Shown: one piece after another, positions 18,333 to 26,330 of the stretch
Layout of the letters: every line of letters starts with the position of its first letter
How positions within the stretch are numbered: the stretch's first letter is position 1
Source: Falsiphaeobacter marinintestinus
GTDB lineage: Bacteria > Pseudomonadota > Alphaproteobacteria > Rhodobacterales > Rhodobacteraceae
Assembly: GCF_007923355.1 (NCBI RefSeq)
Contig: NZ_VOGO01000006.1
Coordinates: forward strand, 272,756 to 336,755
DNA: 64,000 nucleotides
Direction: 5' to 3'
The notes under the pieces: generated by a model
The model's input: the letters and a program-made list of their open reading frames with translations, nothing else
Told to the model about the DNA's origin: nothing
Database searches by the model: none
Position numbers and translations under genes: made by a program

Positions 18333-19289
18333 ATGGACACGACACTGGATATCCCACAAACGGGTGTGACGGCTCTTTCAACCCATCTGGCACAGGGGCT
18401 GGTGGGGCATGACCAACTGATCGAACGGTTGCTGGTTGCGTTGCTTGCTGGGGGGCATTTGCTGGTTGAAGGGCCACCCGGGCTGGCCAAGACCCGAGCG
18501 GTAAAATGGTTGTCGGACGCAGTTGAGGGGTCTTTTGCCCGTATTCAGTGCACGCCGGATCTGATGCCGTCTGACCTGACGGGTACGCCGGTCTATCACC
18601 CGCAGAGCGGAGAATTCGAATATGTGCCCGGACCGGTGTTCAACAATCTGGTACTGGTGGACGAAATCAACCGTGCTCCGCCCAAGGTGCAGTCTGCATT
18701 GCTGGAAGCGATGGCAGAACATCAAGTCACCGCCGGAAACGAGACCCATGCGTTGCCGGACCCGTTTCTGGTTGTTGCAACGCAAAACCCGATCGAACAC
18801 GATGGCACCTTCCCGTTGCCCGAAGCACAGCTGGACCGGTTTTTGCTGCATGTGATGCTAGAGCTTCCGGGGATAGAAACCGAACGCCAGATCCTTGATC
18901 TGGTTGAGGCTGAGGCGTTGGGTGGTGTGTCGCCGGTACGATCCCTGTCGCAAACTGATCTGGCACTGGCGCGGGCGCAGGTGCAGCAGGTTCATTTGGC
19001 GCCGGAACTGCGTGATTACATCGTGCGGTTGGTGATCGCGACACGGGAAGGCCCGTTGGCGCAAGACATCGAACATGCGGTTTCGCCACGCGGGTCACTC
19101 TCATTGGCCGCTGCCAGCAAAGCGCGGGCATTTTTGCAGGGTCGCGATTTTGCAATGCCCGAAGACGTTGCTGAATTGGCAGGTGACGCGCTGGCGCACC
19201 GTATGGTGCTGAGTTGGCGGGCTGTTGCCGACGGGCGTCGCGCCCGAGACGTTGTGGCGGACATTCTGAACGCGGTCGAGCCGCTGTGA
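18333..19289 (+). CDS. MoxR-family AAA+ ATPase (MxaR-like)
   Basis: 318 residues. The ATG at 18333 follows GGGAGGG closely; a GTG at 18318 has no ribosome site. The AAA+ core has Walker A GPPGLAKT at residues 47-54, Walker B LVLVDEINRAPP, sensor VVATQNPIEHDGTFPLPEAQLDRF, and the MoxR C-terminal helical domain with AVSPRGSLSLAAASKARAF. MoxR ATPases act as chaperones together with VWA proteins; in methanol oxidisers MxaR is needed to activate calcium methanol dehydrogenase. It heads a seven-gene coupled operon and its stop overlaps the next start (GTGA). Confidence 0.93.
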   Translation: MDTTLDIPQTGVTALSTHLAQGLVGHDQLIERLLVALLAGGHLLVEGPPGLAKTRAVKWLSDAVEGSFARIQCTPDLMPSDLTGTPVYHPQSGEFEYVPGPVFNNLVLVDEINRAPPKVQSALLEAMAEHQVTAGNETHALPDPFLVVATQNPIEHDGTFPLPEAQLDRFLLHVMLELPGIETERQILDLVEAEALGGVSPVRSLSQTDLALARAQVQQVHLAPELRDYIVRLVIATREGPLAQDIEHAVSPRGSLSLAAASKARAFLQGRDFAMPEDVAELAGDALAHRMVLSWRAVADGRRARDVVADILNAVEPL

Positions 19290-20191
19290 ATGCAGCGCTT
19301 GAAGTCCCGGGGGTTGCCCTCAAATCTGATGCGTTGATTGCTTTACGCTCGGTGGCGCTGAATTCGGATGCGGCTCCGGTGCTGGCCGATTTGCCCGGTG
19401 GTTTCGCCACTAGACGCAAAGGGCACGGCCTGGAAGTGGCCGATATTCGGGAGTATGTGGCCGGTGATGATCTTCGCCACCTTGATCGAGGCACGACAGC
19501 CCGCACTGGCCGGCTGCATGTGCGGCAGTTCCAAGAAGAACGAGACCGGATTAGCCTGTTAGTCGCCGATTTTTGTCCGGCAATGTTCTGGGGTTTGCGA
19601 CGGGCATTTCGGTCTGTTGCTGCGGCCGAGGCATTGACGCTGATTGGCTGGAATGTGGTTGAAAGCGGTGGCCGGGTAGGACTGCTGGCTTTGACGGCAA
19701 CTGGTTCGGTGATCGTCCCGCCGCGCGGGCGGGCGCGGGGCATGCTGGATGTTATCGGCGGAATGGTACAGGCGCATGCCAAAGGATTGGCCGCAATGGT
19801 CGACGGGCAAGGCGACGACACATCGCTGGATCAGGGTTTGGTACGCGCAGATAGGCTTGTTTCACCGGGGGCCGAGGTGGTGATCGCGTCGGGGTTTGAC
19901 GCACCGGGTGCCGGGTTGGCAGACCGCTTGGATTCTTTAGCTCGACGGCGGTCGCCTCGATTGCTGTTGATAACGGACGCTGAAGCGGCAGCTCTGCCAC
20001 AAGGGCGCTACCCAATCCGACTACCAGATGGGCGACGGGTCAGGGTGCGTTTAGGGGGGCAGGACAGTACTCCGCCCGGACTTGTGCGCCAGATCGCCGG
20101 GCGCACAGCATTGGTACTCGATGCCGGTGAAAGTGTTGAACAGACAGCGCGACGGCTTGCCGCTTACGTGGTTGCGGAACGGGCGGCATGA
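19286..20191 (+). CDS. DUF58 domain protein (MxaS-like)
   Basis: 301 residues starting at GTG 19286, overlapping the MoxR stop as GTGA; a longer upstream frame runs inside moxR and is rejected. The DUF58 core is evident: GFATRRKGHGLEVADIREYVAGDDLRHLD, then TARTGRLHVRQFQEERD and a degenerate VWA-like domain (LLVADFCPAMFWG). DUF58 proteins always accompany MoxR ATPases. In methylotrophs the equivalent is MxaS, required for methanol dehydrogenase maturation. It is probably peripheral and cytoplasmic. Confidence 0.9.
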   Translation: MNAALEVPGVALKSDALIALRSVALNSDAAPVLADLPGGFATRRKGHGLEVADIREYVAGDDLRHLDRGTTARTGRLHVRQFQEERDRISLLVADFCPAMFWGLRRAFRSVAAAEALTLIGWNVVESGGRVGLLALTATGSVIVPPRGRARGMLDVIGGMVQAHAKGLAAMVDGQGDDTSLDQGLVRADRLVSPGAEVVIASGFDAPGAGLADRLDSLARRRSPRLLLITDAEAAALPQGRYPIRLPDGRRVRVRLGGQDSTPPGLVRQIAGRTALVLDAGESVEQTARRLAAYVVAERAA

Positions 20192-20559
20192 CGGAACAGG
20201 CCATGAGCGAAGCCGCGATGCTGGTCAGCTTGCGCGGTATTCATTTGCCAACAGAGGCTGCCGGAGGGGCAGTCGCTGATATCGCAGTTGCGGTCGGTCT
20301 TGCGGGCTTGGCCGCCCTGATGATTTCCACAGTTTTGCGGCTGCTGTCCAAGAGGAGGCCAGCCGAGACAGGGCTGGACATGCGATCACGACTGTCAGCG
20401 ATAGCGGAAATGCCTGAAGACGCGCGCCGCGTTGCCCTGTTGCATGTATTGCGAGACGCGCAGCCAGACAGGTATGCCGCCATCAAAGGCGCGTTGTATC
20501 AGCCAGGGGGCGGTGTGGATATTGCCACGCTGGAGGCGGAGGTCGCACGCCTTGTTTGA
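20188..20559 (+). CDS. Small single-span membrane protein of the MoxR/VWA operon (DUF4381-like)
   Basis: 123 residues, ATGA overlap with the DUF58 gene. An amphipathic N-terminus (SLRGIHLPTEAAGG) precedes one membrane helix (DIAVAVGLAGLAALMISTVL) and a basic cytoplasmic domain (LLSKRRP...). The order LRDIHLP-like motif, helix, then a soluble helical tail matches DUF4381 proteins, which sit at this place in MoxR-VWA operons. Identification rests on layout and position rather than a strong motif. Its last eight bases overlap the start of the next gene. Confidence 0.7.
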   Translation: MTEQAMSEAAMLVSLRGIHLPTEAAGGAVADIAVAVGLAGLAALMISTVLRLLSKRRPAETGLDMRSRLSAIAEMPEDARRVALLHVLRDAQPDRYAAIKGALYQPGGGVDIATLEAEVARLV

Positions 20560-21514
20560 GCTGGCCGACCCTTGGTTCTTGTTGCTGTTACCAGTGCCTC
20601 TTCTTGTGACGCGTTTGCTTGGCGTGGCTCCGATGGCCGGGGGCGCGATCTGGGTGCCAGATCGGATAGGCGAAGCCATTTTGGCGGCAGGTCAGCAACG
20701 ATCGGGCCCGGGCGGTGCACGACTGCGATCCGGCATTTTATGGGCCATTTGGGGGCTGTTGGTGATCGCAGTTTCAGGCCCGCGCGATCTGGCACCAGTC
20801 TCTGCCTTAAAGGTCACTGGGCGCGATCTGGCGATTGTTTTGGATTTGTCGGGGTCGATGGTCCGCGATGATTTCCATTTGGGCGACCGGCAGGTGACGC
20901 GGTTGGAGGCTGTGACAACCGTGGGTGCCGATTTTGCCCGCCGACGGGGTGGTGACCGAGTGGCGCTGATCGTTTTTGGATCACAAGCCTATTATGCCGC
21001 TCCGTTTACCTTTGATGTCGACTCTGTTGCGCGGCGGATCGAGGCGGCGACAATTGGCATTTCGGGCCGGGCGACGAATATTTCCGACGGGTTGGGGCTG
21101 GCATTAAAGCGGATGGCGAACAGCAAAGCGGCATCGCGGGTTGTCATCTTGTTGTCTGACGGCGTGAACAATGCCGGGGCCACAGATCCGCGCGGCGTCG
21201 CAGAACTGGCCGCGCAAATGGGTGTGCGGGTTCACACGATTGCGTTGGGTCCCAAGGATCTGACAACTGCCGAGGCTGGCGAGCGGGGCGTTGTGGATGC
21301 CGCAACGTTGCGGGCAATTTCCGAGATTTCGGGCGGTGAAAGCTTCCGCGTCAAAACGACGGATGACTTGGCGGCCGTGGCAGGCGCGCTTGACCGGTTG
21401 GAATCCACGGACAGCGACGGTTTGGCCGCCGAAGTGTTCCGCGACTATTGGGTTTGGCCCGCGGCTCTGGCCGGTCTGATGGGGCTGGGGCTGGCTTGGA
21501 GAGAGCTGTCATGA
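20552..21514 (+). CDS. VWA-domain membrane protein (BatA/MxaC-like)
   Basis: 320 residues. The start is TTG 20552, overlapping the previous gene by eight bases, with GGAGGCGGAGGT 8-15 bases ahead; it gives MFELADPWFLLLLPVPLL, the standard BatA N-terminus. Two membrane helices come before the VWA domain and one after it (WPAALAGLMGLGLAW). The MIDAS metal motif DLSGS is intact (LDLSGSMVRDD), with the threonine in GRATNISDGL and the aspartate in LLSDGVNN. VWA proteins bind metal and partner proteins and work with MoxR. Confidence 0.92.
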   Translation: MFELADPWFLLLLPVPLLVTRLLGVAPMAGGAIWVPDRIGEAILAAGQQRSGPGGARLRSGILWAIWGLLVIAVSGPRDLAPVSALKVTGRDLAIVLDLSGSMVRDDFHLGDRQVTRLEAVTTVGADFARRRGGDRVALIVFGSQAYYAAPFTFDVDSVARRIEAATIGISGRATNISDGLGLALKRMANSKAASRVVILLSDGVNNAGATDPRGVAELAAQMGVRVHTIALGPKDLTTAEAGERGVVDAATLRAISEISGGESFRVKTTDDLAAVAGALDRLESTDSDGLAAEVFRDYWVWPAALAGLMGLGLAWRELS

Positions 21515-22410
21515 GCGGGTTGGACGTGACCCTGTTGCGGCCCTTTTGGTTGTTGGCTTTGCCGGTGTTGGCGGTGATTGGGTGGTGGCTGCTGACTCGT
21601 CGGGGCGGTTTGGGGGACTGGCACAAGGCCAGTGATCCCGCGTTACTGCAAGCGATGGCAGCATTGGGGCGAATTGACCAGTCCTCCAGCCGGGCGCCGG
21701 TGCTGGCGATGCTGGCGACAGTCGTGGTGATAGTGCTGGCGCTGTCAGGACCCGCATTTGAGCGCCGCGAAACGTTGTCGTTCAGGAATTTGGATGGGGT
21801 GCTGTTTGTAATCGACACATCGGCCAGCGTGACCGAAGACACCCGGTGGCCGCAAATGCTGGCGATGGGGCGGTTTGGATTGGCCTCGCTCGGGACGCGC
21901 CCGGGCGGGCTGATCGTTTATGCTGGCGATTCCTATGTCGCAATGGATGTGACACTGGACCACCTGCAACTGGGCCAAACCTTGTCGCTGATTGACGCCA
22001 AAACAGTGCCGGATCAGGGGTCGCGCCCGGAAAGGGCTCTGAAAATGGCTGCGGACCTGTTGGGCGAAGCCGAGGTGATTGCAGGCGATGTGATCCTGTT
22101 AACGGACGGTCAGGGGTTGGGACCCGAGAGTCTGCGTCAGGCTGCGGTGATTGCGGCGCTGGGCGCGCGGTTGTCGGTGGTATCGCTGAATGCGCCCTCG
22201 TCCGAGATCCAGACCCATGCAGCGGCTGGGGCTGGCTCGGTCTTTACACTGGAACAGACCGATGCGCTGGCCGAATGGCTGGGCGTGTCAACCCGGACAC
22301 GGCTGCAGGCGCAGGACTATCCACTGCTGTATTGGAAAGACATGGGTCGATACTTGCTGGTTCTGGCGCTGGTTCCGTTTTCACTGCTGTTCCGCAGGCA
22401 AGTCACTTGA
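21511..22410 (+). CDS. Second VWA-domain membrane protein (BatB/MxaL-like)
   Basis: 299 residues, ATGA overlap with the first VWA gene. N-terminal helices (PFWLLALPVLAVIGWWLL and PVLAMLATVVVIVLALSG) are followed by a VWA domain with the MIDAS variant DTSAS (FVIDTSASVTED) and VILLTDGQGLG. A final helix (YLLVLALVPFSLLF) ends the protein. Having two VWA proteins in tandem is the pattern of MxaC/MxaL and of BatA/BatB. It probably forms a heteromeric complex with the preceding protein in the inner membrane. Confidence 0.9.
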   Translation: MSGLDVTLLRPFWLLALPVLAVIGWWLLTRRGGLGDWHKASDPALLQAMAALGRIDQSSSRAPVLAMLATVVVIVLALSGPAFERRETLSFRNLDGVLFVIDTSASVTEDTRWPQMLAMGRFGLASLGTRPGGLIVYAGDSYVAMDVTLDHLQLGQTLSLIDAKTVPDQGSRPERALKMAADLLGEAEVIAGDVILLTDGQGLGPESLRQAAVIAALGARLSVVSLNAPSSEIQTHAAAGAGSVFTLEQTDALAEWLGVSTRTRLQAQDYPLLYWKDMGRYLLVLALVPFSLLFRRQVT

Positions 22411-23081
22411 GGGCGCTTGCACTGATAACGGCCGTGGCGCTGGCCATCGGGCTTCTGACTGGGGGACCGGCCTCATTCGGTCGGACGTTTTTGGCGCTGG
22501 GGTTGCCAAGTGTGGCCGCGTTTTTGTTCGATGACCCGAACTGGAAAGGGATTGCGCTGTATCGCGCAGATCAATTTGACGCGGCGGCGGATCAGTTCAG
22601 TGACGCACAAGCCTTTTATAATCTCGGCAATGCCGAGGCCCATCGCGGGCAATATGCGGCAGCGCTTGAGGCCTTTGATCTGGCTCATGCGCGCGGACAC
22701 CCGGACGCACAGGCCAATTTTGATGTCGTTGCGGCGTTTTACGCCGGGTTGGGCATCGATCCCGATGCTCTCGCATTGTTCGAAAAGCGCAAGGACGGCG
22801 CCAAGACAGAGAGTTTTGTGGCCCGTGGCAATGCACGGGCCGCAGGAACCGGAAGCGACGTCACCAACAACAATACGATGCTTGGGCTGGCCCAAGTGGA
22901 CAGCCGGGGCCGTTTGGGTGTGCGGCGCGTGTTCGATGACAAGTTCATGCTGGCTGACACCCGGTGGCTTGAGCAGTTGGGCGACGTCCCCGGAGAATAC
23001 ATGGCGGCGCGCATTTTGCAGGAATACAAGCGCCGGATGAAACTGGGCCTGTCCCCGCCCAAGGCGGAGGATCCGCGATGA
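22407..23081 (+). CDS. TPR-like membrane protein (BatC/MxaK-like)
   Basis: 224 residues starting at TTG 22407, which overlaps the previous stop as TTGA; AGG in CGCAGGCAAG serves as ribosome site. An N-terminal signal/anchor (LALITAVALAIGLLTGG) is followed by a tetratricopeptide-like segment: WKGIALYRADQFDAAADQF, AFYNLGNAEAHRGQYAAALE. The C-terminal part is charged and ends with RRMKLGLSPP. TPR proteins at this place are assembly scaffolds for the VWA pair. A longer frame upstream lies within the VWA gene. Confidence 0.83.
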   Translation: MRALALITAVALAIGLLTGGPASFGRTFLALGLPSVAAFLFDDPNWKGIALYRADQFDAAADQFSDAQAFYNLGNAEAHRGQYAAALEAFDLAHARGHPDAQANFDVVAAFYAGLGIDPDALALFEKRKDGAKTESFVARGNARAAGTGSDVTNNNTMLGLAQVDSRGRLGVRRVFDDKFMLADTRWLEQLGDVPGEYMAARILQEYKRRMKLGLSPPKAEDPR

Positions 23082-24268
23082 GATGGCGGCTGATTTTGAT
23101 CGTGTTGATCTGTCCGCAGCTGGCTTTTGCGCAGTCCAAATTGGTGCTGCCCAACGATTTGCACATCGAGGTAGAGGTCAACGAGACGGAGTACACGCCG
23201 TATACCCGCGAAATGGTTCTGATCACGATCAAAGGCGTGTACCGTCGCCACATCACCCGCGAGAACCTGGTGCAGCCTGATTTCAAGGGGTTCAGCTGGA
23301 CCCAACTGGGTGATGACGTATGGCGCGATGAACGGATCAATGGTGAACAGGTCAAGACCTTCCGCCGCCGTATGGCCATTTATCCTGACCAGCCGGGCAC
23401 GCTGACTATCGGGGCTTTTACCCATAAACTAACACTGACAGACGAAGAGGACGATTGGTTTGATTATCAGATCCGATCAGAGCCCGTCACGGTTGAGGTT
23501 GCGCCGGAACCCGCTGGTGATGACTGGTGGTTCCCGGTCAAATCATTGAAAATCTCAGATCAATGGTCGAATGCTCCGGATCAACTGGTTCCCGGCGAAG
23601 GGGTTCTGCGGGTTGTACGGATTGAAGCGTTGGGTGTGACGCCAGAAATGATTCCGCCGATGCCAACGTTGCATTCGCCCTCGGCGATGATCTTTCCACA
23701 CCCCGATAAACGATTTGCCGAACTGTCGCCCGAGGGTCCGCAGTCTTTTGCATATTGGCGTTGGACGATCCGGCCCAGCAACGACACGTCAACGATCGTC
23801 GAGCCGCTGAGTTTTACCTATTTTGACACAGTGAACAGAGTGAGCCGAGAGGTCACAATTTCTGCGCAAAGAGTGGCATATGGATCCGTGGTGCCGGATC
23901 AGACAGATAGCTCTGCACCGGATAGTCAGGTGTCTTCAGTGCGGTTGCCCGGCTGGCCTTTGGCCGTGCTGGCGTTTCTGATCTTCGTCGGCGGTGTGAT
24001 CCTTGCCTTGAAAGAGTATCGGTTCGTCGGGATTCTGGCACTTAGGCGGTTCTGGATCGCAGACCCGCTGGCACGCCAATTGCTCCGGGCAGCGCGGGCT
24101 GGGCGTGCATGGGAAATGCGAAAGCTTGCAGCAGCGATGCTACGGCGCGATGGGGTCACGGCCCGTCGGCAGACCTTGGTGTACAGACTTGATCTTGCGC
24201 TTTTTGACCCCGGAAAAACCCCCGAATCCTTGCCAGAGTTTGCTCACGACTTCTTGCGAGCGACCTGA
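23078..24268 (+). CDS. BatD-like membrane protein (possible MxaA counterpart)
   Basis: 396 residues, start 23078 (ATGA overlap), signal peptide MRWRLILIVLICPQLAFA. The periplasmic part has the BatD beta-sandwich pattern (VEVNETEYTPYTREMVLITIKG, TFRRRMAIYPDQPGTLTIG). A single membrane helix near residues 290-310 (LAVLAFLIFVGGVILAL) is followed by a cytoplasmic helical tail. It ends the seven-gene operon. In BatABCD systems BatD is the large periplasmic partner; in mxa clusters MxaA has this topology. Confidence 0.82.
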   Translation: MRWRLILIVLICPQLAFAQSKLVLPNDLHIEVEVNETEYTPYTREMVLITIKGVYRRHITRENLVQPDFKGFSWTQLGDDVWRDERINGEQVKTFRRRMAIYPDQPGTLTIGAFTHKLTLTDEEDDWFDYQIRSEPVTVEVAPEPAGDDWWFPVKSLKISDQWSNAPDQLVPGEGVLRVVRIEALGVTPEMIPPMPTLHSPSAMIFPHPDKRFAELSPEGPQSFAYWRWTIRPSNDTSTIVEPLSFTYFDTVNRVSREVTISAQRVAYGSVVPDQTDSSAPDSQVSSVRLPGWPLAVLAFLIFVGGVILALKEYRFVGILALRRFWIADPLARQLLRAARAGRAWEMRKLAAAMLRRDGVTARRQTLVYRLDLALFDPGKTPESLPEFAHDFLRAT

Positions 24269-24441
24269 CATTTTTTGCAGAACCTAAAGTTGATCTGCGT
24301 CAGAGAGTTTCTCTCACAGGAATTTTCCCTTGAAAACAGCGCTTTTTCAGCAAAATCCCGCGCGAATTTTGCAAACCTGCAGCGGAAGTTGTTGAAAACT
24401 TAAGTGTTACCGGTAGCTTTGCTGTTGGGAGGATTCTTTAC
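24269..24441 (+). promoter_or_regulatory. Promoter region of the LuxR/FIST/kinase operon (inferred)
   Basis: 173 AT-richer bases between the BatD-like gene and the response regulator. GGGAGGA at about 24427-24433 is the ribosome site of the regulator. No clear operator or terminator was identified. Confidence 0.35.
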
Positions 24442-25161
24442 ATGGAACATCTAGGTGTGCCAGGCCAGCTGGATTCTGTATCGTCCATGCTGATCGTCGA
24501 TGACCATCCGTTGTACAGCGACGCATTGGAATCGGCATTGGAACTGGTTTTCGAAGAATGCGATATTCGCAAGGCAAGTACTCTGAAAGACGCGTTGGAG
24601 TTGGCAAAAAGCGGGTTCGAGCCTGAGCTTGTCATGTTCGATCTGAAACTGCCGGATGTGACTGGCATTTCCGGTTTTCGCAGTCTGCGAGAACATTTGC
24701 CCAACGCACGCGTGTTGGTGATATCATCGCTGGCGTCGTTCGATCTGGTGCAGTCTTTGCTACGCGAGGGCGCGGTCGGATTTTTGCCCAAAGACTCTTC
24801 GGCCCGCGTTCTGCGGTCTGTGCTGGCGGAAATTACGGCCGGGGGGATTTATGTGCCAAAGGATTTCCAGAAACCCAGCCGCGGCGATTGCGACGCCATT
24901 TGGTCAGAATATGACCATCCCAAACTGATGGAACTGACGCCGCAACAAAAGCGGATCATGCAGTTGATTTGCCGGGGACAACCCAACAAGCAAATCGCGT
25001 ATGAGCTGTCGTTGGCCGAAGCGACCGTCAAGGCGCATATCACGGCCTTGCTGCGCAGGCTTGGCGTACGCAATAGGACTCAGGCTGTCGTCATGGTCGA
25101 AAGTGCGATTGCCCAGCAAGTCGGGGACGAGCCGGAAGCGCGTGCTTTTCTTAGACATTGA
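24442..25161 (+). CDS. LuxR/NarL-family response regulator (ErbR/AgmR-like)
   Basis: 239 residues, ATG 24442 preceded by GGGAGGA. The receiver domain has LIVDDHPLYSDALESAL and the phospho-acceptor aspartate in VMFDLKLPDVTG, with the lysine in GFLPKDSSA. The C-terminal LuxR helix-turn-helix reads LTPQQKRIMQLICRGQPNKQIA followed by LAEATVKAHITALLRRLGVRNR. Regulators of this type (ErbR, AgmR, ExaE, PedR) control PQQ alcohol dehydrogenase genes in pseudomonads. It is coupled to the FIST gene (TTGA), and the hybrid kinase downstream is its likely partner. Confidence 0.9.
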   Translation: MEHLGVPGQLDSVSSMLIVDDHPLYSDALESALELVFEECDIRKASTLKDALELAKSGFEPELVMFDLKLPDVTGISGFRSLREHLPNARVLVISSLASFDLVQSLLREGAVGFLPKDSSARVLRSVLAEITAGGIYVPKDFQKPSRGDCDAIWSEYDHPKLMELTPQQKRIMQLICRGQPNKQIAYELSLAEATVKAHITALLRRLGVRNRTQAVVMVESAIAQQVGDEPEARAFLRH

Positions 25162-26330
25162 AGGTGAAGCCTTTGCCCTCTGAACATCCTCAGCCGACCT
25201 GCGTGCGGGTCGCGGTTTCGCGTGCGTCCAGCGCCGAGGTTGCGGCGCAAGAGGCCGCCGCGCAAATCAAAATCTCAGAGACCTGTTTCGTCCTGTGTTT
25301 TGTGCCCGATGGGTTGGATTGTCAGGGTGTTGCTGTCGCCCTGGACAAGGCGTTGCATGGCGTGCCGGTTTTTGGCTGCTCAACCGCTGGCCAGATCACC
25401 AGGCAGGGGTATGAGACCGAAGCGCTGTTGTTGTTGGCTTTCCCAAAATCCCATTTTCGCTGTTCATCCGTTTTGTTCGAACCGATGAACCCATTGTCAT
25501 CCACCAAGATAGCAGCGCAGGCGCAGCGAACCGAGCAGCGGTTTCAGCACACAGCGGGTTGGCACCGGCTGGGGCTGATTTTCACGGATGGACTGTCCAA
25601 GCAGGAAGACATTCTGATGTCCACGCTGGAAACGGTTCTGAACGATTTGCCGATTTTCGGCGGATCTGCAGGGGATGGGTTATCGTTTGAGAAAACGTTT
25701 GTACTGCACAAGGGCAGGGCGGTGAACGACGCGGCGGTGCTGTTGCTGCTGGAAACGGACTTGCCATTTCAGGGTGTTGGGTTTGATCATTTTCTGCCCG
25801 CAGGCAGCCATATTATTGTGACTGATGCCGACCCTGAAGAACGCAAGGTGTTTGAGATCAACGGCGCCCCGGCTGCGCGCGAATATGCCCGGCTTGTCGG
25901 AAGCACTGTCGAAGATTTGTCACCTGAGATTTTTGCCGAAAATCCGCTGTTGATCCAACACAATGACAACCATTACGTGCGCGCGATTTCGGATGCGGAT
26001 GAAGATGGCGCATTGTCGTTTCTGGCGGCCATCGACGATGGGCTGATCATGACCCTTGGGCTTGGGCAGGAAATCACCAATACGCTTAAAACGGGTTTGG
26101 ACATCAGGGATCAGCGCGGTCGCAGCCCCGATTTCATCCTTGGATTTGACTGCGTGCTGCGCAAACTGGAAATTGAGCAAAAGCAGCTGGGCCGTGCCGT
26201 CTCAAGTATTCTGAGCGATGCGCGGGTGTTCGGGTTCAACACCTACGGTGAGCAGCATTGCGGGGTGCATATGAATCAAACCCTTGTTGGAGTTGCCTTT
26301 TTTGGACCGGAGGAAAGGAGCTTCTATTGA
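25158..26330 (+). CDS. FIST-domain signal transduction protein
   Basis: 390 residues from TTG 25158, which overlaps the regulator stop as TTGA; a GTG at 25164 is an alternative. It contains an N-terminal FIST domain (VFGCSTAGQITRQGYE, GLIFTDGLSKQEDIL, PIFGGSAGDGLSFEKTFV) and a C-terminal FIST_C domain (RKVFEINGAPAAREYARLVG to GFNTYGEQHCGVHMNQTLVG). FIST modules are thought to sense small ligands, perhaps amino acids, and feed histidine kinases. No membrane segment or signal peptide is present, so it is cytoplasmic. The gene order regulator-FIST-hybrid kinase points to a three-part sensor. Confidence 0.9.
   Translation: MKVKPLPSEHPQPTCVRVAVSRASSAEVAAQEAAAQIKISETCFVLCFVPDGLDCQGVAVALDKALHGVPVFGCSTAGQITRQGYETEALLLLAFPKSHFRCSSVLFEPMNPLSSTKIAAQAQRTEQRFQHTAGWHRLGLIFTDGLSKQEDILMSTLETVLNDLPIFGGSAGDGLSFEKTFVLHKGRAVNDAAVLLLLETDLPFQGVGFDHFLPAGSHIIVTDADPEERKVFEINGAPAAREYARLVGSTVEDLSPEIFAENPLLIQHNDNHYVRAISDADEDGALSFLAAIDDGLIMTLGLGQEITNTLKTGLDIRDQRGRSPDFILGFDCVLRKLEIEQKQLGRAVSSILSDARVFGFNTYGEQHCGVHMNQTLVGVAFFGPEERSFY

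Noticed and set aside
18727..19821. Minus-strand frame of 364 codons opposite moxR and the DUF58 gene
   Set aside because: Spans two real genes antisense and is very rich in Pro, Ser, Arg and Ala without any domain.
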